Assembly: GCA_029718625.1 (NCBI GenBank)
Contig: CM056389.1
Coordinates: 17,709,670 to 17,773,669, forward strand
DNA from: Synaphobranchus kaupii
Lineage: Eukaryota; Chordata; Actinopteri; Anguilliformes; Synaphobranchidae
DNA length: 64,000 nucleotides
Direction: 5' to 3'
The notes beneath the pieces were generated by a model. It saw only the letters and a list, made by a program, of their open reading frames with translations, did not search any database and was not told the DNA's origin. This document shows, piece by piece, positions 46,055 to 56,091 of the stretch (its first letter is position 1; each line of letters opens with the position of its first letter). The position numbers and the translations under genes are program-made.

Positions 46055-46110
46055 GGGTGGCAGTGCAGTATAATGGTTAGAGAGGTTGCAGGTTCAATTC
46101 CAGTTCCAGG
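46055..46110 (+). mobile_element. SINE head fragment inside Tc1-like element
   Basis: gcagtataatggttagagag and gcaggttcaattcc repeat the tRNA-like boxes seen in the SINE heads at 24470 and 41280; the body is missing. Confidence 0.6.
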
Positions 46111-46126
46111 TACAGGTAGGACACTG

Positions 46127-46620
46127 GAACAGTATGGAACACATGGTTGGCTAAATGGCTCTAAGTCATCAAGGGTCTGATGTATCAAACAAGCCTGAAA
46201 CCATCACTCTGCTGCCAGATATGCAGTAGATGTGGATGAATAACTTGAAGGGTTTCTTCTCCTGACTTATTTTTCCATAGAGTTCAATAGGAAAATTTGT
46301 CAGGAGAAACAATCCTAAAAGTGATCCATCCATATCTACTGCATATCTTGCAGCAGAGTGATGAGGCTTGTTCGATACCTCAGATCCTTGATGACTTACA
46401 GCCATTTTGCCAACCATGTGTTCCATGTTCCATACTGTTCCAGTGTAATTTACAGATAAATCTAGTCCCACCCCCAAATTCCCAGAGATCCATTAAAATG
46501 CAGAGAAGTTATAGTATTGCTTGTAAGAGTACCAGAAAATGAGATATCAAGAGTCTTGATATTGTTGGGTCATAGACATCGGGAAGTCATGGCATGCAAA
46601 GGATATGCGACTTTGCAAAT
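46127..46620. mobile_element. Fold-back element, copy 3
   Basis: Palindrome centred near 46285 (atttttccatagagttcaat between tctcctgac and gtcaggaga), with partial left and longer right arms carrying the shared landmarks. Nested inside the Tc1-like element. Confidence 0.8.
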
Positions 46621-46894
46621 ATTAAAAATGATTACTTTATTCTACATTATGTTAAACTGTCCAATATTTTTTGATGCCCGGAAAATGGGGGGGGGGGGGG
46701 GGGACTATGTAGAAAAGGATCTATAATTTCTAAACGGTTCATCCGATATGGATGAACATATCCTCAAATTAAAGCTGGCAGTATGCACTTCAACCTCATT
46801 GTCATTGTATCCTTTCAAACTCAAAGTGCTAGAGTACAGAACCAAAATATCAAAAAATGTGCCAGTGTCCAATTAATTATGGTACTCACTGTAT

Positions 46895-47583
46895 GTAAAT
46901 AGGTACCTATTGCCTTCTTATTACATAGAGGGCAAATGGGGGCATGGAACAGAACTGAAGTTGGCAGCGCTTCCTGGGAGTCAAATCTTTGAATTTGATG
47001 ATTAAAATTACGATTAAAATACTCTCTCCAATTTATGGGTTGCTGCCATTCCTTCAAATCAACATTCCAGACCATGACCACACCCATTGGAGGACTTACA
47101 CACACCCATTGGAGGACTTACAGCCGCTTGTAACTTTTTATACATATTAGATACGAAACACCCGCATTTAGATTGAGCATATATACATTTTAAAACTGGG
47201 TGTATAGGGAGAGAGCTGTTCCATGGGACTCCATATGTTTGCATAGCAGTTCTCAGTTGCAAATAGAAACAAAAAGATGTTCCTGGGAAAAAAAAATAAT
47301 ACATATATATATATATATATGCATTCATAAGGTCTTGAAAGGAGCTTAAACCTTTATCATCCATAATGTGAGAAAAGGTGTGAATACCACATCTACACCA
47401 TTTAGGGAAGACAATAGGTTTCCCACCCAAACAGAGAGCCTTGTTTTGAAATATTGGCCTTTGTGTGTGCCATTGTATTTCCCATTTCCCCAATTTTTCT
47501 ACCTGGTGCCAGGTCTGTATGGAATGAGCAATTATAGGACCAAATTTCACCTGGCAAAATTTGGGAGATAGGCCACAAAACAT
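46895..47583 (-). mobile_element. L1/Tx1-like LINE ORF2 fragment
   Basis: A minus-strand frame (47059-47583) continues in another frame to about 46900. Features resemble the C-terminal part of fish L1/Tx1 ORF2: a W-rich region followed by GKPIVFPKWCRCGI, a DLMNAY segment, and a CPLCNKKAIGTYLHTV zinc-knuckle-like motif. A 20-bp direct duplication (cacacccattggaggactta twice, about 47082-47121) accompanies the frame change. The family call is tentative. Confidence 0.45.
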
Positions 47584-47596
47584 ACGTAAATTAAAG

Positions 47597-47965
47597 TGTC
47601 AAGGGTTGTTTCTCCTGACTTTTTTCCCCATAGAGTTCTATAGGAAAATGAGTCCGGAGAAATAACCCTTGCAGTGATCCATCCACATCTGGCAACAGAG
47701 TGATGGTTTGGGGCTCGTTTGATAGCTCAGACCCTTGATAACTTACAGCCATTTAGCCAGCCATGTGTTCCATACTGTACCAGTGTAATTTACAGCTGAA
47801 TCTAGTCTCACCCCCCAATTTCCATAGAGATCCATTCAAATGCAGAGAGGTTATAGTATCGCTTGTAACAGTACCTGAAAATAAGATATCGACAGTTTTT
47901 TTGATGTTGATGGTCACAGACTTCAGGAAGTAACAGCATGTAAAGGATATGCGACCAAATATGAA
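47597..47965. mobile_element. Fold-back element, copy 4 (centre and right arm)
   Basis: Starts at the centre (aagggttgtttctcctgac) and continues through the right-arm landmarks to ggatatgcgacc. No left arm. Confidence 0.78.
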
Positions 47966-47979
47966 ATATGATACTTTAA

Positions 47980-48208
47980 AAATACGTTAAAGCAAAGGGT
48001 ATGAATACTTATGTAAATGAGAAAGTTTAGTTTTTCATTTTTAATAAATTTGCCAAAATCTCAAAAAAACGTTTTTCACATTGTCATTATGGGGTGTTGT
48101 GTGTAGAATGTTGAGGGAAAAAATGAATTTAATCAATTTTGGAATAAGGCTGTAACAGAACAAAATGTGGAAAAAGTGAAGCGCTGTGAATACTTTCCGG
48201 ATGCACTG
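47980..48208. mobile_element. Right end of a Tc1-like element
   Basis: Ends gaatactttccggatgcactg then TA, and contains ttcacattgtcattatgggg and gaataaggctgtaacagaac, sequences of a very common fish Tc1 terminal region. No matching left end within the window. Confidence 0.7.
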
Positions 48209-48459
48209 TATTGTCACACTGACACAGCCCCCACCTGTGCTCTCCCATCGTTCACATGTCCTTAGATACGACAGCACCATGAGCCACCGCAACACAGCCA
48301 CCCGCGAACATGCCTAAACACTTTCATTCTCAATTCTTTATTTTGATACAGTACCACGATTAGAGGACACTGCAAAACTGCTAAAAATGTTTGGGGGAAA
48401 AAAACGAGAAATATGAGAACATTCAGACAAAAAAATTACATTAGTTCCTATGTACAGGA

Positions 48460-50120
48460 GTCAAGAAATGGCATTTTTATTTTTTTGAACGTTATTGCCC
48501 TTTTTGGACATAAGGCGATAGTCTTTTGTCTTTTTCTCATTTTCCACAAAAACACATTTATCATCATAAATCATAACACTTATTTCATCAGACATACAAA
48601 GTTAATAGAGTTTCCTCTCTAGCAGAATGAAAAAATGGCATTTTTATTTTTTTGACCATTTTGGCCCTTTTTGTACATAAAGGCGATAGTCTTTTGACTT
48701 TTTAACATTTCCACTAAGCATTTATCATCATAAAAGTGTAAACACACGTTATTTTTCACTCATTTCACATCACAAATGAAGAAAAGAGAGTTTCCTCTCT
48801 ATCGGAATCAAAAAATGTCATTTTTATTTTTTTGACCATTTTGGCCCTTTTTGGACATAAGGCTATAGTCTTTTTTTTTTTTTTTTTTACATTTCCACTA
48901 AACATTTATCATCATAAAAGTCTAAACACACGTTATTTTTCACTCATTTCACATCACGCATGAAAAAAAGAGTTTCCTCTCTATCGGAATCAAAAAATGT
49001 CATTTTTATTTTTTTGAACATTTTGGCCCTTTTTGGACATAAGGCTATAGTCTTTTTTTAAAATTAACATTTCCACTAAACATTTATCATCATAAAAGTC
49101 TAAAAACACATTATTTTTCACTTATTTCATCAGACATACAAAGTTAATAGAGTTTCCTCTCTAGTAGAATGAAGAAATGGCATTTTTATTTTTTTGACCA
49201 TTTTGGCCCTTTTTGTACATAAGGCTATAGTCTTTTTTTATTTTTTATTTCCCCACTAAATTTATAATCATAAAAGTCTAAAAACACATTATTTTTCACC
49301 TCATTTCACATTACGCCTGAAAAAAAGCGAGTTTCCTCTCTATCGGAATCAAAAAATGTCAGTTAAATTTTTTTGACCATTTTGGCCCTTTTTGTACATA
49401 AGGCTATAGTCTTTTGTTTTTTAACATTTCCACTAAACACTTATCATCATATAAGTCTATAAACACACGTTATTTTTCACTCATTTCATCAGACATACAA
49501 AGTTAATAGAGTTTCCTCTAGCAGAATGAAAAAATGGGCATTTCTATTTTTTTGACCATTTTGACCCTTTTTGGAAATAAGGCTATAGTCTTTTGTTTTT
49601 TAAGATTTTCACTAAACATTTATCATCATAAAAGTAAAAAAACACATTATCTTTGACAAATTTCATCAGACATACAAAGTTAATAGAGTTTCCTCTCTAG
49701 CACAATGAAAAAATGGCATTTTTATTTTTTTGGCCCTTTTTGTACATAAGGCTATAGTCTGTTGTTTTTTAACATGTCCACTAAACATTTATCATCATAA
49801 AAGTAAAAAAACACATTATCTTTGACAAATTTCATCAGACATACAAAGTTAATAGAGTTTCCTCTCTAGCACAATGAAAAAATGGCATTTTTATTTTTTT
49901 GGCCCTTTTTGTACATAAGGCTATAGTCTGTTGTTTTTTAACATGTTCACTAAACATTTATCATCATAAAAGTCTAAAAACACATTATTTTTCACTCATT
50001 TCACATCATGCATGAAGAAAAGAGAGTTTCCCCTCTATCGGAATCAAAAAATGTCATTTTTATTTTTTTGAACATTTTGGCCGTTTTTGTACATATAGTC
50101 TTTTGTTTTTTTAACATTTC
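48460..50120 (+). repeat. Old satellite layer, block 1
   Basis: Diverged tandem units with spacing of about 169-183 bp, recognised by tttcctctct, tttttatttttttgaccatt, ttttggacataaggctatag, catttatcatcataaaagtc and cattatttttcact. Two alternating subtypes: one with agcagaatgaaaaaatggca and catcagacatacaaagttaa, the other with atcggaatcaaaaaatgtca and cacatcacgcatgaagaaaa. Clearly homologous to the 170-bp array at 56092-64000. Confidence 0.92.
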
Positions 50121-51098
50121 TGTGATGCTCTCGGTCCCGTCCTTTTGTGTCCCGTGTTTTGCCTGTTCCCTCTCGTATCGTGTTTTTTGTATTCCTGTTT
50201 GTTTCCCTCGTGCTGCAGGCTGGGTGTTTTTCCTTTCGGGTCACTCTGTTCCACTACTCTTTATCCTCCTATCCCTTTCCTTCTCTCCGCATGCATTCTG
50301 CACACTCTCTGCTCCGTTAATCACTCACGCATACATTCGCACGCGGCACTTAATTGTTACTGATTAACTCTTGTATTTAGTCACCCCGTGTTCTTTGTCC
50401 GGGGCTAGTTTGTTAAGTGTTGTTTTGACTTATTTCGCTAAGGCCAGTTCGTTAAGTCTCCTTGGAGTAACTCTCTGGTCTTGTCTCGTGGATAGATTGT
50501 ATCTAGTCCTGTCTTGCCTACTTTAAAAGCCTTGTCTTGCATTCTGCGTTAACTTGCCATTTCCAGCTCTGTCCAGCTTTGATCAGCTCTCGCCAGGAAT
50601 GGCGCAAACATGCTGTTCAGTCTGTCCTGCCTCGCTGTACTAACTTTTGTCTGCTCTGAGTCGACCAGCCTGCAGTTGTTTGTATATCCTGCTTGTGCTG
50701 CTGTTCCTGCCAACCAGCTGCTGTGTGTGCATGCAGCCGGTGCTCCAGCTCTGCTAACCGGCAGCGGTGCGTCCCTCCTGCTTGTGCTGCTGTTGCTGCC
50801 AACCTGCTGCTGTGTGCACGTCCAGCCGGGACCCCAGCTCTGCTAACCTGCAGCTGTTCCTGTCACTCTGCTCTGCCCTGTCTCCCGCTCCCCGCTCCTC
50901 CTCTGCTCAGCCTGTCCGGATCCCTGCCACCACCTCCCCGTTCCTGCTGATCCCCTGCTGAACTCATTCCCTGATTGTCAATTCTTGTTCTCCCTATGCT
51001 TCAGGTGGAATTCTGGTCGAAGCAATAAATTATTGGAGTTATTGAACTTCCTGTGTATTGAGTCATGCATTTGAGTCTATTTCATACTCGGAACCGTA
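50121..51098 (+). mobile_element. Unclassified insertion in the old satellite layer
   Basis: About 0.98 kb interrupting a satellite unit. The satellite phrase aacatttc before it resumes as aacaatttcc after it, suggesting a short target duplication. It starts tgtgatgctctcggtc and ends tcatactcggaaccg. The 3' portion (gcaataaattattggagtta ... gagtcatgcatttgagtcta) resembles the 3' regions of some fish retroelements. Internal Cys/Ala/Leu-rich frames (50610-50961) come from CTG-rich sequence and show no domain. Confidence 0.65.
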
Positions 51099-51850
51099 AC
51101 AATTTCCCCACTAAACATTTATCATCATAAAAGTCTAAAAACACATTATTTTTCACTCATTTCACATCACGCATGAAGAAAAGAGAGTTTCCTCTCCATC
51201 AGAATCAAAAAATGTCATAAATGATGATTTTCGACACACTATTCTAATTTCTTGAAATACTGTTTTGGGGGTTTTCTGGAGCTGTAAGCCAAAATTATGA
51301 AAAATGAAACAAAGGCTAGAAATATTTCACTTTGTGTGTAATGAATCTATAATCTATGAAAGTTTCACTTTTTGAATGGAATTATGGAAAAAAAAAAACT
51401 TTTCCATGATATTCAAATTTTTTGGAAAGGATCTGTATATATATTATTATTTATATATATATACATACTGTATATATATATTTATATGTTCATTTTTATT
51501 TTTTTGACCATTTTGGCCCTTTTTGTACATAAGGCTGTAGTCTTTTGTTTTTTAACATTTCCACTAAACATTTATCATCATAAATGTCTAAAACACATTA
51601 TTTTTCACTTATTCATCAGACATACAAAGTTAATAGTTTCCTCTCTAGAAGAATGAAAAAATGGCATTAAAATTATTTTGACCACTTTGGCCCTTTTTGG
51701 ACATAAGAATATAGTCTTTTGCTTTTATAACATTTCCCCCAATAAACATTTATCATCATAAAAGTCTAAAAAACACATAATTTTTCACTCATTTCACATC
51801 ACGCATGAAGAAAAGAGAGTTTCCTCTCTATCGGAATCAGAAAATTTCAT
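51099..51850 (+). repeat. Old satellite layer, block 2, with an AT-rich interruption
   Basis: Satellite units at 51099-51225 and 51481-51850. Between them (51226-51480) lies a non-satellite piece with ttccatgatattcaaatttt, typical of a fish DNA-element interior, ending in an AT-rich run. Confidence 0.8.
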
Positions 51851-52531
51851 TTATCGAGCATAGCGTCAGTTCAGGCAGGTCACGAGAGTGAAACCCGGCC
51901 ATAGTTAATCAGCTGACAGCTCAGCTGAGTAGTGACGATTCACCCATCAGTCCATTCACATAACAAGGCGGTCTATTTAACCACCTCGCCCTACCATGGT
52001 GGATCCCCTGTCAGCACACCCGCTGCACACAAACCCCCTCCACCCCAGCTCCATCCTCTTCAGTTTCCCATTGCACACATACACCTAGCCTATATCGCTC
52101 CTGCATGAATCACTAACATTTTTCGAGTGCCTACTGATTTCTTTTCCTCTCTCCTTCCCGCTTCGGCATCCGCTGGAGCGGTAGCTATATATCAACAAAC
52201 ATCGTTCTCCAGAAGCAGACGGTCAGCTCCAGCTCCATGCATGTACCCAGCTATGATGCACCTGCCAGGCTTCAATCAGACTTCCTCACCGGCTCCTTAT
52301 ACATTCACATTTTCATATGTTCAGTCTACAAAATTCTATTCCGTAATCAGCATTTAGTAACCGGTGCCAGTCAGCGGCGGATGGACTGCCCCCTCAGAGT
52401 CAGGTTCTGCCCAAGGTTTCTTCCTGCTAACAGCAGGGAGTTTTTCCTTGCCACTGTCGCCCTAGGCATGCTCTACGGGGTTCAGGCCCGGTTCCTTGTA
52501 AATTGTTGTGATAATGACACTTAAAAGTGCC

Positions 52532-52565
<34 letters not shown>

Positions 52566-52785
52566 CTGACTGAATGGAATCTGTCAAAACCATTCTCAGT
52601 GCTGCGGTTCTGTTCTAGCGTAACCCTAAATGTGGGGTTGTGCAGCTGCCCTCGCCGCCATAACCCATGCTTGCTCGCGTGGATGGGCGGGAGGGCTTGG
52701 TGAACAGAACCATACCGCCAAACCTGAAATGTATTGTTCATAATGTCAATAAAGTTATTTGAACAACAGTGGCCTGACTGAAATA
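51851..52785 (+). mobile_element. Composite retroelement-like insertion, copy 1
   Basis: Inserted in a satellite unit (cagaaaatttcatttat|cgagc). Contains caaggtttcttcctgctaac and gagtttttccttgccactgt, a core shared by many fish retroelement tails, then a TA microsatellite (52536-52564) and a tail with gtcaataaagttatttgaac. A near-identical copy lies at 53961-56091. No credible protein. Confidence 0.8.
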
Positions 52786-53960
52786 TTTTTTTGACCATTT
52801 TGGCCCTTTTTGGACATAAGGCTGGAGTCTTTTGTTTTTATAACATTTCCCCAATAAACATTTATCATCATAAAAGTCTAAAAACACAATTTTTCACTCA
52901 TTTCACATCACGCATGAAGAAAAGAGAGTTTCCTCTCTATCGGAATCAAAAAATGTCAGTTAAATTTTTTTGCCGCGTGGATGGGCGGGAGGGCTTGGTG
53001 AACAGAACCATACCGCCAAACCTGAAATGTATTGTTTCATAATGTCAATAAGTTATTTGAACAACAGTGGCCTGACTGAAATATTTTTTTGACCATTTTG
53101 ACCCTTTTTGTACATAAGGCTATAGTCTTTTGTTTCTTAACATTTCCACTAAATATGTATCATCATAAACGTCTAAAAACACATTATTTTTCAAATATTT
53201 CATCAGACATACAAAGTTAATAGAGTTTCCTCTCTAGAAGAATGAAAAAAATGGCATTAAAATTTTTTGTACCAGTTCGCCCCTTTTTGTATATAAGGCA
53301 ATAGTCTTTTGTTTCTTAACATTTCCACAAAATATGTATCATCATACAAGTCTAAAAAACACATTATTTTTCCCTTATTTCATCAGATATACAAAGTTAA
53401 TAGTTTCCTCTCAAGAAGAATGAAAAAATGGCATTTTTATTTTTTTGACCATTTTGACCCTTTTTGTACATGAGGCTGTAGTCTTTTGTTTTTTAACATT
53501 TCCACTAAACATTTATCATCATAAACGTCTAAAAACACATTATTTTTCTCTTATTTCACATTACGCATGAAAAAAAGAGAGTTTCCTCTCTATCGGAATC
53601 AAAAAATGTCATTTATATTTTTTTGACCATTTTGGCCGTTTTTGGACATAAGGCTATAGTCTTTTTTTTTCTCAACATTTCCCCAATAAACATTTATCAA
53701 CATAAAAGGCTAAAAAACACATTATTTTTCACTCATTTCACATTACGCATGAAAAAAAGAGTTTCCTCTCTATCGGATTCAAAAAATGTCAATTAAATTT
53801 TTTTTTCCATTTTAGTCCTTTTTGTACATAAGGCTATAGTCTTTTGTTTTTTTAACATTTCCACTAAACATTTATCATCATAAAAGGCTAAAAACACATT
53901 ATTTTTCACTCATTTCACATCACGCATGAAGAAAAGAGAGTTTCCTCTCTATCGGAATCA
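52786..53960 (+). repeat. Old satellite layer, block 3, with a composite-element fragment
   Basis: Diverged satellite units as in block 1. 52973-53085 is an extra copy of the last 110 bp of the composite element (cgcgtggatgggcgggaggg ... ggcctgactgaaat). Confidence 0.88.
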
Positions 53961-54652
53961 GAAAATTTCATTTATCGAGCATAGCGTCAGTTCAGGCAGG
54001 TCACGAGAGTGAAACCCGGCCATAGTTAATCAGCTGACAGCTCAGCTGAGTAGTGACGATTCACCCATCAGTCCATTCACATAACAAGGCGGTCTATTTA
54101 ACCACCTCGCCCTACCATGGTGGATCCCCTGTCAGCACACCCGCTGCACACAAACCCCCTTCACCCCAGCTCCATCCTCTTCAGTTTCCCATTGCGCACA
54201 TACACCTAGCCTATATCGCTCCTGCATGAATCACTAACATTTTTCGAGTGCCTACTGATTTCTTTTCCTCTCTCCTTCCCGCTTCGGCATCCGCTGGAGC
54301 GGTAGCTATATATCAACAAACATCGTTCTCCAGAAGCAGACGGTCAGCTCCAGCTCCATGCATGTACCCAGCTATGATGCACCTGCCAGGCTTCAATCAG
54401 TCTTCCTCACCGGCTCCTTATACATTCACATTTTCATATGTTCAGTCTACAAATTTCTATTCCGTAATCAGCATTTAGTAACCGGTGCCAGTCAGCGGCG
54501 GATGGACTGCCCCTCAGAGTCAGGTTCTGCCCAAGGTTTCTTCCTGCTAACAGCAGGGAGTTTTTCCTTGCCACTGTCGCCCTAGGCATGCTCTACGGGG
54601 GTTCAGGCCCGGTTCTTTGTAAATTGTTGTGATAATGACACTTAAAAGTGCC

Positions 54653-54706
<54 letters not shown>

Positions 54707-56091
54707 TCATGGACGAAAGTGTTGGCACCCCCTGTAAAGATGAGCAAAAAGGGTTATAAAAAATTCACCGTTTGGTGAATTAGCTTAATCTCACACTGAA
54801 AAAACAAGAAGAATCCAACCTTTAATTGACGTTAATTTATTATGAGAAAAAAAAATCCCACATCAAGAAATAATTATTTTTAACAAAACCACATTGGCCA
54901 CAATTATTGGAACCCCTGCATTTATATATAGAATAAAGTAATAATTTTTAATATTTGGTCACATATCCTTTGCATGCCATGACTTCCTGATGTCTGTGAC
55001 CCAACAACATCAAAAGACTCTTGATATCTTATTTTCTGGTACTCTTACAAGCGATACTATAACATCTCTGCATTTGAATGGATCTCTATGGGAATTGGGG
55101 GGTGGGTCTAGATTTAGCTGTAAATTACACTGGAACAGTATGGAACACATGATTGGCTAAATGGCTGTAAGTCATCAAGGGTCTGACGTATCAAACAAGC
55201 TTTAATCCATCACTCTGTTGCCAGATATGCAGTAGATATGGATGAATAACTTGAAGGGTTTCTTCTCCTGACTTATTTTTCCATAGAGTTCAATAGGAAA
55301 ATTTGTCAGGAGAAACAACCCTTAAAGTGATCCATCCATATCTACTGCATATCTGGCAGCAGAGTGATTGTTTAAGGCTTGTTTGATACCTCAGACCCTT
55401 GTTGACTTACAGCCATTTTACCAACCATGTATTCCATACTGTTCCAGCATAATTTACAGCTAAATCTAGTCCCACCCCCCAATTCCCATAGAGATCCATT
55501 CAAATGCAGAGATGTTATAGTATCGCTTGTAAGAGTACCAGAAAATAAGATATCAAAAGTCTTTTGATGTTGTTGGGTCACAGACATCAGGAAGTCATGG
55601 CATGCAAAGGATATGTGACCAAATATTAAAAATTATTACTTTATTCTATATATAAATGCAGGGGTGCCAATAATTGTTGCCAATGTGGTTTTGTTAAAAA
55701 TAATTATTCTTGATGTGGGATTTTTTTTTCTCATAATAAATTAACGTCAATTAAAGGTTGGATTCTTCTTGTTTTTTCAGTGTGAGATTAAGCTAATTCA
55801 CCAAACAGTGCAATTTTTTATAACCCTTTTTGCTCATCTTTACAGGGGGTGCCAACACTTTCGTCCATGACTGTATATAACTGACTGGAATCTGTCAAAA
55901 TCATTCTCAGTGCTGCGGGTTCTGTTCTAGCGTAACCCTAATGGGGGTTGTGCAGCTGCCCTCGCCGCCATACCCATGCTTGCTCGCGTGGATGGGCGGG
56001 AGGGCTTGGTGAACAGAACCATACCGCCAAACCTAAAATGTATTGTTTCATAATGTCAATAAAGTTATTTGAACAACAGTGGCCTGACTGA
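53961..56091 (+). mobile_element. Composite insertion, copy 2, split by a fold-back transposon
   Basis: Same order and near-identical sequence to 51851-52785, including the preceding satellite phrase, so both copies probably arose by segmental duplication of the surrounding array. Its TA microsatellite is interrupted by the 1.17-kb fold-back element at 54704-55873. The copy ends ggcctgactg and passes directly into the homogeneous satellite. Confidence 0.88.
54704..55873. mobile_element. Fold-back Tc1-like element, full-length copy
   Basis: Perfect outer ends cagtcatggacgaaagtgtt and its complement, flanked by TA within a TA microsatellite. The arms are about 550-580 bp and cover almost the whole element; the centre (about 55285) is tgacttatttttccatagag / tcaataggaaaatttgtcag. 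It has no coding capacity. It defines the complete form of the family seen at 41522, 42467, 46127 and 47597. Confidence 0.92.

Larger units (their letters stand above)
45810..46891. mobile_element. Tc1-like non-autonomous element with nested insertions
   Basis: About 95-bp inverted ends (left cagtgaacaccataag, right ending ggtactcactg; both then share tgagtttgaaaggatacaat or its complement), flanked by TA (45808-45809, 46892-46893). The interior carries a SINE head (about 46055-46110) and a fold-back copy (about 46127-46620). A 16-base G run sits at about 46687-46702. Confidence 0.82.

Noticed and set aside
50610..50961. Cys/Leu/Ala-rich overlapping frames in the satellite insertion
   Set aside because: Products of a CTG-rich segment; frames overlap and none has a signal or domain.
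52127..54478. A 76-codon frame preserved in both composite-element copies (52127-52357, 54248-54478)
   Set aside because: Begins with a non-ATG codon, shows no domain, and conservation is explained by recent duplication of the block.
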